A DNA stretch of 64,000 bases from Sphingomonas sp. Leaf407 (lineage in GTDB: Bacteria > Pseudomonadota > Alphaproteobacteria > Sphingomonadales > Sphingomonadaceae), in assembly GCF_001425385.1 (NCBI RefSeq), contig NZ_LMQO01000001.1, positions 186,001 to 250,000 on the forward strand. The letters are read 5' to 3'. Below, piece after piece: positions 55,496 to 64,000 of this stretch. The notes under the pieces were generated by a model. The model did no database searches. It was not told where the DNA came from and saw only the letters and a list, made by a program, of their open reading frames with translations. The position numbers were made by a program, and so were the translations under genes. Numbering within the stretch: the stretch's first letter is position 1; each line of letters begins with the position of its first letter.

Positions 55496-55998
55496 TCCTG
55501 CTCGACACCGATGTGCTGTGGGAATTGCGCCATGGTAGCAGTGGCCGGGGCGATGCGACGGTCGCGGCATGGGCGGCGGGGCAATCGCGCGGCAATTTGT
55601 TCGTGTCGGCGCTGGCGCTGGCCGAACTGGGGGCAGGGGCGCGATCAATCGAACGCGCGGACAAGGCGGGCGCGGCGGCGATGCAGCGCTGGGCAGACGG
55701 GGCGGTGCGGCGCGCGTTCGACGGGCGCATCCTGCCGGTCGATACCGGCGTGGCGATGCGGGCGGCGACGCTCGGCTATGCCAATATGGTCGACGGCCTG
55801 ATCGCCGCCACCGCGCTCGAACAGGGGCTGACGCTGGCGACCAGCAATCCGGCGGCGTTTCGGATGGGCAAGGTGCGGACGGTCAATCCGTGGCGCTACA
55901 CGCCCGCGCCGGGCGAGCTGCCCGCCGACGACGGCGACTGGCGACAGGCATCGCGCGGGCGCGCGACATGGCTCAGGAACCTGTTCGCGCGGGGATAG
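55492..55998 (+). CDS. VapC-type PIN domain toxin
   Basis: 168 residues. PIN acidic residues: D5 and D7 in LLDTDVLW, E45 in LALAELGAG, D101 in MVDGLIAATA. The usual final Asp of the TRNxxDF motif is replaced, the sequence being TSNPAAF (117-123). The C-terminus is about 30 residues longer than a minimal VapC. It is expected to be an RNase inhibited by the upstream antitoxin. Its end overlaps the converging halogenase gene by 26 nt. Confidence 0.87.
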   Translation: MILLDTDVLWELRHGSSGRGDATVAAWAAGQSRGNLFVSALALAELGAGARSIERADKAGAAAMQRWADGAVRRAFDGRILPVDTGVAMRAATLGYANMVDGLIAATALEQGLTLATSNPAAFRMGKVRTVNPWRYTPAPGELPADDGDWRQASRGRATWLRNLFARG

Positions 55999-57499
55999 CC
56001 GGCAGTCCGCGCAATCCGTCGACCAGTACGCGATGCGGCGGCAGGTCGCGCACCGCATGGTCGCCATAGCTGCGGATACGGGCGAACAGCCGCTGCGCCT
56101 CGGCCTGCTGCGCCGCGCCGCCCGGCGGCGGCACCGTCGCGAAGCCCATGCCGTACAGGATATATTGATAGTTGAAGAAGGCGAAGGTTTCGGTGTCGAC
56201 CGGAAAGTCGAACCGGCTGGGCGGGCGATGCCGCCACTGGTCGAGCAGATCGGTCAGCCGTGGGGACCAACTGGCGGGATCGGCATTGTCGCGCCAGAAC
56301 GGCTCGGTCCGGTCGCTCAGGCAATAGTGCAGCTTCAGGAAATCGACGATCCCCGCGAAGCGCGCCGCCATCACCGCATTGAACCGCCCGGCCGGGGCAT
56401 CGACCGGCCCGGCATGCGGCAGCAGTTCGGCGATCATCGCCGCCGCCGCCTCGATCAGCACGACGCCGGTCGATTCCAGTGGTTCGAGGAACCCGGCCGA
56501 GAGGCCGACCGCGACGCAGTTGCCGATCCATTGTCGCGGACGCCAGCCGGGGTCGAACGTCAACCGGCGCGGCGTGATCCCGTCCGCCGCCGGCCCCAGA
56601 TAGGCGCGCAACAGGTCAGCAGCGCGATCGTCGTCGATATAGCGGCTGGCATAGACGCAGCCGATGCCGCGCGCGCCCGACAGGCCGATGTCCCAGATCC
56701 AGCCCGCCTCGTGCGCGGTCGCGATCGTCGTGCTCTCGATCGGGGCGTTGGGATCGCCGCAGGGCAGCTTGCAGGTCAGCGCCCGGTCGGTGAACAACTG
56801 GTCGGCGACCGACCGGAACGCGGCACCGGGCAACCGGCCGATCAGTTCGGCGCGAAAGCCGGTGCAGTCGACGAACAGGTCGGCGTGGAGCGGTCCGGCA
56901 TCGGTATCGATCCGCTCGATCGTGCCGTCGTCGTTCTGGACCACGTCCGCGATCCGCCCTTCGATATGGGTGACGCCCGATGCGCGGGCGCGATCGGCGA
57001 GGACGCCGGCCAGCCGTACCGCGTCGAAGTGATAGGCATAGGCGAGCGGGCCGTCGAAATCCTCGTCGCCGGGCTGTTTGGGCGCGCGATTGGCGGCGGC
57101 CACCGGATGCTGGATCGTCACCGCCTGCGCAAAGGGCGGGCGGGTCGCGGGGTCGGCGCGCAGCCAGTGCGCGACCAGCCGGTCGGCGGGGAAGGGCGGC
57201 TCGAACGGATGATAATAGCGATGCGGCACGGGTCCGCCGCGCCGCCAGCCGTCGAAGCGCACGCCCTGTTTGAACGTCGCCCCGGCGGCGGTGACGAACT
57301 GCGCCTCGTCGATGCCGAGGAAGCGGAGCGTTTCGCGGATCGTCGGGAAAGTGCCTTCGCCGACGCCGATGATGCCGATGCCCGGCGATTCGAGCAGTGT
57401 GATCCGCACCGAACTGCCCAGCGCCCGCGCCAGATAGGCGGCGGTCAGCCAGCCGGCGGTGCCGCCACCGACGATCGCGATGCGTCTCTCTGCGCCCAT
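55973..57499 (-). CDS. Tryptophan halogenase-like flavoprotein
   Basis: 508 residues. FAD-binding IVGGGTAGW (9-17), catalytic-type lysine K77 in GATFKQGVRFDGW, and VGLSAGFLEPLESTG in the FAD-binding second half. The GWxWxIP motif of true halogenases is altered to GWIWDIGL. Family members chlorinate or brominate free or peptide-bound tryptophan using FADH2 from a partner reductase. In sphingomonads and Caulobacter they often sit with TonB receptors and sugar-degradation genes; here the next genes are DUF4861 and BNR_4 proteins. Substrate unknown. Confidence 0.87.
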   Translation of the reverse strand: MGAERRIAIVGGGTAGWLTAAYLARALGSSVRITLLESPGIGIIGVGEGTFPTIRETLRFLGIDEAQFVTAAGATFKQGVRFDGWRRGGPVPHRYYHPFEPPFPADRLVAHWLRADPATRPPFAQAVTIQHPVAAANRAPKQPGDEDFDGPLAYAYHFDAVRLAGVLADRARASGVTHIEGRIADVVQNDDGTIERIDTDAGPLHADLFVDCTGFRAELIGRLPGAAFRSVADQLFTDRALTCKLPCGDPNAPIESTTIATAHEAGWIWDIGLSGARGIGCVYASRYIDDDRAADLLRAYLGPAADGITPRRLTFDPGWRPRQWIGNCVAVGLSAGFLEPLESTGVVLIEAAAAMIAELLPHAGPVDAPAGRFNAVMAARFAGIVDFLKLHYCLSDRTEPFWRDNADPASWSPRLTDLLDQWRHRPPSRFDFPVDTETFAFFNYQYILYGMGFATVPPPGGAAQQAEAQRLFARIRSYGDHAVRDLPPHRVLVDGLRGLPAIPARTGS

Positions 57500-57526
57500 A
57501 CCCGGCGGTCTAGCGCAAAGCGCGAT

Positions 57527-58447
57527 TCAACGCACGGGCCGGAAATCGAGATCGGCGTCGCGGGCATAGGTCTGCCATACCGCCGCCGAGCGGAAGCCAC
57601 CGACACCGCGACTCCACGCCGATCCGGCATGATAGACGAAGGGCTGCCCCGGCCGGACGCGCAGGAAGATGAGGTAATTGTCGGCATCCTGCCCGATGCC
57701 GACGATCGCCGCCGGATCGACGCGGATCGCGAGGCCCATCGTCCCGTGCCCGCGATGCTCCGGCCCCCATAACGTCATCACGCCGCGCGCGCGATCGACG
57801 CTCAGCGTCGGGCCGTCGCCACCGGCCTTCTTCGACAAACCGATGCCGACGGTCAGTGGCTCGGGCGAACTGGAGCGGAGGACCGACTGCATCCGCGTGA
57901 AATGGGTGCCCATCGGCAGCGTGAAGCGCCGCGTCTCCCACACCCTCCGGCTGACATCGACCGGCCACGGGGCATAATCGACCTCGAACTGCGCGACGGT
58001 GCCACCGGTCCTGAGGATGCGGTGCGCGGTGAAGTTGCGCGAGGCCCACAGCTTGTTGTCGAACCAGATGCCGAGGCCACCCATACCGCGACTGCCACCG
58101 ACATTGTAGAAGTCGATCCCCTCGCCATGAAAGCCATGCTGGTCGCCGGTGCGAAGCTGACGATCCATGAACGGCCGCGCGACATTCTTGCCCCACGCAT
58201 CAATGCCCGATCCCGACGGCGGCTCGACCGCTTCGAGCGCATGGCCATAGATGCGGTGCGCGGTGCGATCATTCTCCCACAACAGGTCGTCGTGGCGATA
58301 GTCGGCCAGCATCACCCGCGCGCCCGGCCGGCGATCGGCGGCGGGCGGTTCGGGCAGCGGGCTGACGATCGGCGGCAGCGGCACATCCTGCGCCGGCCCG
58401 GTGGCGGTGGTCAGCAGTCCTATCGCGGCGATCCAGCCGTGGCGCAT
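57527..58447 (-). CDS. DUF4861 family exported protein
   Basis: 306 residues, signal peptide MRHGWIAAIGLLTTATGPAQ. The ATG at 58447 follows AGAGG. Conserved family features are LLWENDRTAHRIYGHALEA, GIDAWGKNVARPFMD, HGEGIDFYNVGGSRGMGGLG and the late FVYHAGSAWSRGVGGF. DUF4861 proteins are found in polysaccharide utilisation loci with unsaturated glucuronyl hydrolases and lyases, and are thought to act on uronic-acid oligosaccharides; this gene's neighbour on the same strand is a BNR_4 propeller. Confidence 0.75.
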   Translation of the reverse strand: MRHGWIAAIGLLTTATGPAQDVPLPPIVSPLPEPPAADRRPGARVMLADYRHDDLLWENDRTAHRIYGHALEAVEPPSGSGIDAWGKNVARPFMDRQLRTGDQHGFHGEGIDFYNVGGSRGMGGLGIWFDNKLWASRNFTAHRILRTGGTVAQFEVDYAPWPVDVSRRVWETRRFTLPMGTHFTRMQSVLRSSSPEPLTVGIGLSKKAGGDGPTLSVDRARGVMTLWGPEHRGHGTMGLAIRVDPAAIVGIGQDADNYLIFLRVRPGQPFVYHAGSAWSRGVGGFRSAAVWQTYARDADLDFRPVR

Positions 58448-58537
58448 GGTCGATCCTCTCCGCAGTTCCTGCCGGCGTGTCGGGGGCATAGGGCAGCGGA
58501 CCGGCAAAGTCATCGGACGGTGCCGGGCCGTTGCCGG

Positions 58538-59836
58538 TCAGCGCAGGACCAGCCGCAGCGTCGTCGGTTCGGGAATGTCCGCCGTCGGCCGGTCGCGGTT
58601 CGGCGGGCGGGTCGGCCATGCGATCGCCACGCCGTCGCTCTGGACGGTGTTCAGCGTCATGCCCGGCGGCGTCGCGATCAGCGGCGCAAGCGTGTCGGCC
58701 AGTGTCGTGCCGGGGCGCTCACCCCGTCGGGCGAGCGTCGCCTCGTCGACGATCAGGTCGATCGGCGTACCATCGCGCCGGACCCGGATGCGCAGCAGCC
58801 CGGCGGCATCGGCCACCGCGCCCTCGACGAACAGCCGGCTGTCGAGTGATCCGCCGCCGCCGAAGTCCCAGCGGAACCCCGCCCACTCGCTCGCCTGCGC
58901 GATGTGCCAGCGGCGTCGCTCCCACCGCGCGAGGAAGATCTGGGTCGATCCGTCGGCGACGAACTTGTGATAGGTGATGATCGGCCGACCCTGCCGGTCG
59001 AAGCCGATGACGCTGTTGTTGTTTATCATGCCGCCGCGCACCGGCACCGGATCGACGATCCCCGCCGCCTTCAGCGTGATCGGCAGCAGCAGCGGCGTGC
59101 CATCGGCCCGGGTCCAGTGGACCAGATCGCGGCTGACGGCATAGGACAGGTCGTGGTTGGTCGCGGCGTCGGGCGTCTCGCGCCACACCCATGCCACGTG
59201 AAAGCGTCCGTCCGGCCCCGGCGTGGGTCCCACGAAATAGGCGTTGCGCCGCCCCTCGCCATCGACGAGCGGGCTGGCAAGCAGCGCGCTCCACCGTCCG
59301 GTGGCAAGGTCGTAGCGATTGTAGATCTCGTTGCCGTTGCCGCTGCCCCCGTCGCGATATTTGAAGATCAGCCCGCCCGCACCGTCGCGCAGGAAGACGG
59401 GATAGGTCATCCGCCGTTCGCGCGGTCCATCGACCATCGTCGCCACGCCCACGAAGCTGCGCGGATCGTCCGGCCGCGTGGTGCGGAAATAGACCAGCGG
59501 ATCATTGTGCAGATTGGCGACGACATGAATCTGCCCGGCGGAATCCACCGCCGCCGCGATATAATTGTGACTATCCCACCCGGTCCAGCTCGCCAGCCGG
59601 TGATAGACCCAGCTCGCGCCATCATCGCGCGCACGGGTCGCGACGGTCAGTTGCCGGTTGGCATCATAATAGGCGACGACGATCCGTCGTTCGGTCGTGA
59701 CCAGCGCGAAGCGGCTGTAATGGCCCGCCCATACCCGGTCGATCGCTTCGATACGCGGCAAGGCTGGCCGTGCCGCCGACGACATGGTCAGCATCAGCGT
59801 GGCGAACAGCAGGCGGGCGATCGGCATCGGCGACAT
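58538..59836 (-). CDS. BNR_4-type beta-propeller exported protein
   Basis: 432 residues from the ATG at 59836, three codons before an alternative. Signal peptide MSPMPIARLLFATLMLTM to about SSA. The propeller blades carry the BNR_4 landmarks VVAYYDANRQLTVATR, WDSHNYIAAAVDSAGQIHVV, YFRTTRPDDPRSF, IFKYRDGGSGNGNEIYNRYD and IITYHKFVADGSTQIFLARW. This family includes ulvan and other polyuronide lyases (PL24/PL25-like). A polysaccharide lyase role is plausible but needs the catalytic His and Tyr to be located. It precedes DUF4861 on the same strand with a 90-nt gap. Confidence 0.75.
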   Translation of the reverse strand: MSPMPIARLLFATLMLTMSSAARPALPRIEAIDRVWAGHYSRFALVTTERRIVVAYYDANRQLTVATRARDDGASWVYHRLASWTGWDSHNYIAAAVDSAGQIHVVANLHNDPLVYFRTTRPDDPRSFVGVATMVDGPRERRMTYPVFLRDGAGGLIFKYRDGGSGNGNEIYNRYDLATGRWSALLASPLVDGEGRRNAYFVGPTPGPDGRFHVAWVWRETPDAATNHDLSYAVSRDLVHWTRADGTPLLLPITLKAAGIVDPVPVRGGMINNNSVIGFDRQGRPIITYHKFVADGSTQIFLARWERRRWHIAQASEWAGFRWDFGGGGSLDSRLFVEGAVADAAGLLRIRVRRDGTPIDLIVDEATLARRGERPGTTLADTLAPLIATPPGMTLNTVQSDGVAIAWPTRPPNRDRPTADIPEPTTLRLVLR

Positions 59837-60172
59837 CCGTTGGAACAGGCGTGACCACCGGTATCCCACCACCGGGGCGCTGCACAGGGGCGGTAGTGCT
59901 GCACGTCGGGATAGCACCCTTGGTGCGAGCGGTGCGCTGATGGATCGTGTTGATCTCAAATCCCAAGCGTATCGACAGGGATCGATCCAGATATGGAATT
60001 AAAGTCCGTTTTGGATCAAATTGCTGTCAGCGCTATCGCCTGCCTTGCAAGGAACAAGGCGTGTAGAAATATGAAAATAATCTTTTGGTTTGTTTCTGTA
60101 GCCGCTTGCGTACATCATGCGTCACCGCCCGTTGTTTGCGATGGACAGTATTCGCGGACTGCGATAGCGCTG

Positions 60173-60189
60173 CCCCCCGATACAGGGGG
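60173..60189 (+). promoter_or_regulatory. Hairpin sequestering the adhesin ribosome binding site
   Basis: CCCCCC at 60173-60178 can pair with GGGGG at 60185-60189, the core of the Shine-Dalgarno sequence of the adhesin gene. Loop of 6 nt. Translation may depend on opening this stem. Confidence 0.4.
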
Positions 60190-60198
60190 AATGTTATG

Positions 60199-63100
60199 AT
60201 GAATCGCGCGTCCGGTCGTGGCTTGGTCAAGTCGCGGGCTCTGGCCTCGAGCGGGATGTTGTTCGCGATGATGGTCGCGGCACCCGCCTATGCCGAATGC
60301 GCGCCCGACCCGGCCGTCGCAAATACCGATGTCACCTGCAGCGGGACCGACAACAACGGCATACGGATCACCGTCCCCAATCCGCGCGTCATCGTCGAAA
60401 ACGGTGCCGTCGTGCGCGGGGCAGGGGCGCCCGCGATCGATCTGACGCCACCGGCGGAGAATTATTCGTCGGCATCGGTCACGGTCAACGGTTCGGTCGA
60501 CGGGAATGGCAGCGCCGGTATCCGGCTGCTGCGTCCGACGTCGAACGGATTCAACAATTATCAGTCGCTGTATCTGAACCTGAACGTTGCCGCCGGGGCG
60601 AGCGTCACCGGCAACGTCGGCGTTCTGCTGACAGGACCGGCGGCGACGAACAATTTCTCTTATTACGGCGATACTTTCGCGACGATCGACAACGCCGGTA
60701 CAATCAACGGCACCACCGGCATCGGACTGGTTGCCAATGCGCCGAACAGCGGTTTCCAATCGATCACCAACCGGGCCGGCGGCACGATCGGCGCGATCGT
60801 GGGCCAGGTGCGCAGCCTGACCAACAATGGCACGATCGACGGCGGTACGCGCGGCGCGCTGATTCCGCTCGGCAGCACCACGACCTATTCCAGCAATTCG
60901 ATCGTCAATAGCGGCACGATCACCGCGTCGACCACCGCCGCGACGATCCAGAGCGACCTGTCGTCCAATAATTTCGGTTCGCTCAATCTGACCAACAGCG
61001 GCGTTATCGCCAATGCCGGGACCGGCGCCGCGCTGAATACCAAGTCGGTGTATCTGTCCAACGCGACGACCGGGCGGATCACTACCGCCGGTTCGACCGC
61101 GATCCGCGCCGCCGACCTGCTGTCGCTCGAAAATCGCGGCACCATCACCGGCGACGTCGTGGTGGCCGCCACGTCGAACGGCTCGAACTTTGTCAATGGC
61201 AGCACGATCACCAACCGTACCGGCACGATCACCGGCAACGTCCGTTTCGGCGCAGGCAACGACACGCTGGTCGTCGCCTATGAAAACGGCGCGGTGCGCA
61301 CCGGCATCAGCGGCGCGATCGACGGCGGGGCGGGCACCGATCAGTTCCAGGTCCGCTTCGCCGACAGCGCGACGCTCGCGTCGTCGCTGCTCCAGTCCGC
61401 GACCGGGTTCGAAACGCTCGGCCTGTATCTGGCACCCGCGACCACCGTGACGCTCGCGACCGGTTTCACCTCGCCAGGCACGCTGCGGATCGGTGGCGAC
61501 GGCACGGTCGTCAACAACACCGATCTGGCTGCCGCGCAAACGGTCGTGACGAACGATCTGGGCAGCCAGTCCTATGGCGGGTCGAATTTCACCAACGCCG
61601 GCACGATCCGCTCGACGGCCGTGACGCCCGATGCCTATGCCTTGGCATGGAACAACGGTGGCCGGGTCGAGAACAGCGGCAGTATTGTGTCGACCGGATC
61701 GGGTGTTTCGGTGCAGTCCGGCTTCAACAGCCGTCTGGTCAACACCGGCACGATCACGACAACCGGGACCGGCGCAAACCTGTTCTCCGCCGGGCTGACC
61801 AACAGCGGCACGATCCGTTCGACTGCCGGGGTCGGCGTCGTTTTCAACGGCTCGAACTATTCGAACGAACCCAATGTCAACACCGGCCGGATCGAGGGGG
61901 CGCAGGCGGGCGTGGTGCTTGGTGGCGATCTGCGCAACGCCGGCACAATCACGTCGGCGAACACCGGGGTCGCGATCAATGGTGGCGCGCAACTGGTGAA
62001 CCGCGCGGGCGGTACGATCTCGGGCGGTGCGCGGGCGATCGGTCCGGCATCGAACGGCCAGAATTTCTATCAGTCGATCAACAACGTCACGATCGCCAAC
62101 GCCGGCACGATCACCGGTGATGTCGTGCTGTCGGATGGCAGCGTCTACAGCTCCAGCAACAACACCTATTTCGCGCTGCGCGGCGGCGTCCTCAACGGCA
62201 ATCTGGTCCTCGGCAACAACGGCCGGATCGTGACCGAACTGGCGAACGGCGGGCCAGGCATCTTCGCCGGCATCAACGGCACTGTCGATGCGCCGGGCGC
62301 GGCCATCACATACCGGGTGCGCGGCGACGCGACCGTTAGCGTCAATCCCGGCACGTTCGGCAACGTCGGCTATGACCTGTACGACAATGCCGCACTGACG
62401 ATCGCCAGCACCACCGGCACCCGTCCGCTGATCTTCGCGGGCAACGGCAGCGTCGATACCTCGGTCGACGTCACTACCAGCGCCGGTCCGATCCTCATCC
62501 TGACGACGCCGACGCTGGCAGTCGAGGAAGCGGCGGCGACGCAGAACCTGCGCGTGACCAGCCGTGGGGTACTGACGCTCAACTACGGCACGAACAGCAG
62601 CGCCAATGCGGCGGTCGTCGCCGGCAGCGGCAGCACCTTCACCAACGCCGGGACCATCGCGGTCGTCGATCGCGGGCCGTCGTTCCAGCGCGCCTATGCC
62701 ATCGCCGGCGGCGAATCGATCGTCAATACCGGCACGATCAGCCTGAACGGCGGTATCGGCATCGGCAACAGTATCAACGTCACCAACACTGGCCGGATCG
62801 TCCAGACGACTGGTGGGCTGGCGGCGACCGGGATCGTTAACGCCGTCACCCTGACCAATACCGGAACGATCGACGTTGCCGGTACGGCGGTGCAGTACGA
62901 CTATTCCTATTCACCCGCGACCATCCTCAACAGCGGGCGTATCGCCAGTTCGACCGGATCCGCGATCGTGCAAAGCGGCTACGGCTATTATCCGCTGGTC
63001 CTCACCAACCAGGCCGGGGCGACGATCGCCGGTAATGGCGCGACCGCGATCCGGGGAACCGGGATCATCATCGACAATGCCGGGACGATTACCGGCGACG

Positions 63101-64000
63101 TCAATCTGCGCGGCGACCAGTTTTCCTCCGGCTATTCCGCCTATGTCGCGAACGGCGGGGCATTGAACGGTAATCTGCTGTTCGGAAATGGACCGGACCT
63201 GTTCGTCGAAACCGACGGGCAAACCGGCGTTACCGGCCGGATCGATGGGGGTAACGGCAGCGACATCTACCGCTATCGCCGGACGACCAGCGGCACGGTG
63301 ACGCTCGGACAGCGCACCGCCACCAGTTTCGAGCGCGAGGAGGTCGAGGCGATCAACGTCGGTACGGTCCTGACGATTGCCGGTACGCCATCGACCTCGG
63401 CATTGTGGCTGAGCGGCAACGGCGCGTTCCTCAACACCGTCGACTTCCGCGACGGTATCTATACCGGCAGCGCCTTCAGCTATGCCGATCTCGGCAATCT
63501 GGTGCGCTTCCCGCAGATCGGCGGCTTCACCAACCAGGCGACGATCGGCTTCTTCAACGGCCAGACCGGCGCGTTCACCAACACCGGGACGATCGGTCGT
63601 GCGGGCCTGAGCGGTCCGGCCGTGCAGGTTTCGGCGAAGGGGGCAATCGGCTTCGACAACAGCGGGACGATCCGCAACAACGGCATGTCCAATTTCGGCT
63701 GGAACGGCACTGGCAACTTCGGCCCCGCCGATGCGGTGTCGCTCTACAGCGACTGGTCGATCGTCGCGCGCAACAGCGGCACGATCCAGGGCGGCGGCCT
63801 GATTGCAAGCACCACTGGCGAGTTCACCGGGGCACCGGGCGAAGGGTTCGGTGTCGTCGTCATCAACACCGGCACGATCTCGGCGCGGCGCGGCGCGAGT
63901 GACTATGGTGCCGCACTGTATATGAACGCGCGGGACAGTGTCACCAGCGGCAAGCTGCAACTCGTCAACGGCGGTTCGATCATCGCGGAAGGCTCGGTCG
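60199..64000 (+). CDS. Repetitive adhesin / autotransporter passenger (3' end outside window)
   Basis: 1,267 residues are visible from the ATG at 60199; another ATG at 60196 is adjacent. A long signal peptide (SRALASSGMLFAMMVAAPAYA) is followed by C-containing CAPDPAVANTDVTC. Then more than 20 repeats of the form N-x-G-T-I or N-A-G-T-I appear, such as TIDNAGTIN, LTNSGTIRS, IANAGTITG and FDNSGTIRN, about every 25-60 residues. This pattern folds as a right-handed beta-helix, typical of autotransporter passengers. A C-terminal transporter barrel is expected beyond the window. No codon bias break was seen. Confidence 0.88.
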   Translation, partial: MNRASGRGLVKSRALASSGMLFAMMVAAPAYAECAPDPAVANTDVTCSGTDNNGIRITVPNPRVIVENGAVVRGAGAPAIDLTPPAENYSSASVTVNGSVDGNGSAGIRLLRPTSNGFNNYQSLYLNLNVAAGASVTGNVGVLLTGPAATNNFSYYGDTFATIDNAGTINGTTGIGLVANAPNSGFQSITNRAGGTIGAIVGQVRSLTNNGTIDGGTRGALIPLGSTTTYSSNSIVNSGTITASTTAATIQSDLSSNNFGSLNLTNSGVIANAGTGAALNTKSVYLSNATTGRITTAGSTAIRAADLLSLENRGTITGDVVVAATSNGSNFVNGSTITNRTGTITGNVRFGAGNDTLVVAYENGAVRTGISGAIDGGAGTDQFQVRFADSATLASSLLQSATGFETLGLYLAPATTVTLATGFTSPGTLRIGGDGTVVNNTDLAAAQTVVTNDLGSQSYGGSNFTNAGTIRSTAVTPDAYALAWNNGGRVENSGSIVSTGSGVSVQSGFNSRLVNTGTITTTGTGANLFSAGLTNSGTIRSTAGVGVVFNGSNYSNEPNVNTGRIEGAQAGVVLGGDLRNAGTITSANTGVAINGGAQLVNRAGGTISGGARAIGPASNGQNFYQSINNVTIANAGTITGDVVLSDGSVYSSSNNTYFALRGGVLNGNLVLGNNGRIVTELANGGPGIFAGINGTVDAPGAAITYRVRGDATVSVNPGTFGNVGYDLYDNAALTIASTTGTRPLIFAGNGSVDTSVDVTTSAGPILILTTPTLAVEEAAATQNLRVTSRGVLTLNYGTNSSANAAVVAGSGSTFTNAGTIAVVDRGPSFQRAYAIAGGESIVNTGTISLNGGIGIGNSINVTNTGRIVQTTGGLAATGIVNAVTLTNTGTIDVAGTAVQYDYSYSPATILNSGRIASSTGSAIVQSGYGYYPLVLTNQAGATIAGNGATAIRGTGIIIDNAGTITGDVNLRGDQFSSGYSAYVANGGALNGNLLFGNGPDLFVETDGQTGVTGRIDGGNGSDIYRYRRTTSGTVTLGQRTATSFEREEVEAINVGTVLTIAGTPSTSALWLSGNGAFLNTVDFRDGIYTGSAFSYADLGNLVRFPQIGGFTNQATIGFFNGQTGAFTNTGTIGRAGLSGPAVQVSAKGAIGFDNSGTIRNNGMSNFGWNGTGNFGPADAVSLYSDWSIVARNSGTIQGGGLIASTTGEFTGAPGEGFGVVVINTGTISARRGASDYGAALYMNARDSVTSGKLQLVNGGSIIAEGSV
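60700..63900 (+). repeat. Degenerate coding repeats (N-x-GTI units)
   Basis: Nucleotide and protein repeats inside the adhesin gene built on the codons for aac-nnc-ggc-acg-atc (Asn-x-Gly-Thr-Ile). The spacing is irregular and the sequence between the units varies, so this is a coding beta-helix repeat and not a CRISPR array. Confidence 0.75.

Noticed and set aside
59993..60199. 68-codon frame with a hydrophobic core just before the adhesin
   Set aside because: It has no convincing ribosome binding site, shows no codon bias and lies in the AT-rich adhesin leader; more likely untranslated.
60700..63900. CRISPR-like periodic repeats
   Set aside because: The repeats are in frame, vary in length and encode N-x-GTI; there is no constant direct repeat or cas gene.

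Overview
The window is GC-rich chromosomal DNA from an alphaproteobacterium of the Sphingomonadales, most likely a Sphingomonas. The best single indicator is a serine palmitoyltransferase that matches the soluble Sphingomonas paucimobilis enzyme at its active-site positions (H159, D231, H234, K265, R378). It sits in a sphingolipid gene cluster, and two large TonB-dependent receptors and several sphingomonad-type small genes agree with this.

Region 1 (1-15,700) is core genome. On the minus strand, obgE and proB run directly into sphingolipid genes: a CerR-type reductase whose GTG start overlaps the proB stop, an acyl carrier protein and spt. After a hairpin come an LptF/LptG-type permease pair, a fatty-acid hydroxylase and a GNAT-type acyltransferase of the bacterial ceramide-synthase kind, cut by the window edge. 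Together these could make, hydroxylate and export (glyco)sphingolipid. Next come a TetR/acetyltransferase pair, a metal-dependent hydrolase, small proteins, rplU-rpmA, a TonB receptor and hspQ.

Region 2 (15,801-30,507) is an integrative genomic island. A tRNA-Ser(CGA) gene carries at its 3' end a 17-bp sequence that recurs exactly at 30,491-30,507 (attL/attR). A tyrosine integrase lies just inside attL, and paired arm-type repeats with the same 12-nt period lie near both ends. The cargo is a five-gene, overlapping type I restriction operon (hsdM, hsdS, a small PD-(D/E)XK-like protein, hsdR, a phospholipase-D-like protein), a serine recombinase with two coupled small genes, an unrecognised 477-residue protein with Rep-like hints, an XRE regulator and two small secreted proteins.

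Region 3 (30,508-48,100) starts with about 870 bp of AT-rich DNA without a convincing gene. It continues with an overlapping MFS / metallophosphoesterase / ArsB-type permease operon, a probable Zur-controlled metallochaperone (ZNG1/CobW) with DUF1826, a radical SAM-glycosyltransferase pair, an alpha/beta hydrolase facing a second TonB receptor, a decayed second DUF1826 gene beside an NTF2-like protein, and an S9 peptidase.

Region 4 (48,100-64,000) has a large secreted protein of unknown function, divergent glpD and glpK, a CPA2 antiporter, a Phd/VapC toxin-antitoxin pair with a palindromic operator, a tryptophan-halogenase-like flavoprotein beside two polysaccharide-related genes (DUF4861 and BNR_4 propeller), and the first 1,267 residues of a repetitive adhesin/autotransporter that runs off the window. 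No CRISPR array or rRNA was seen.
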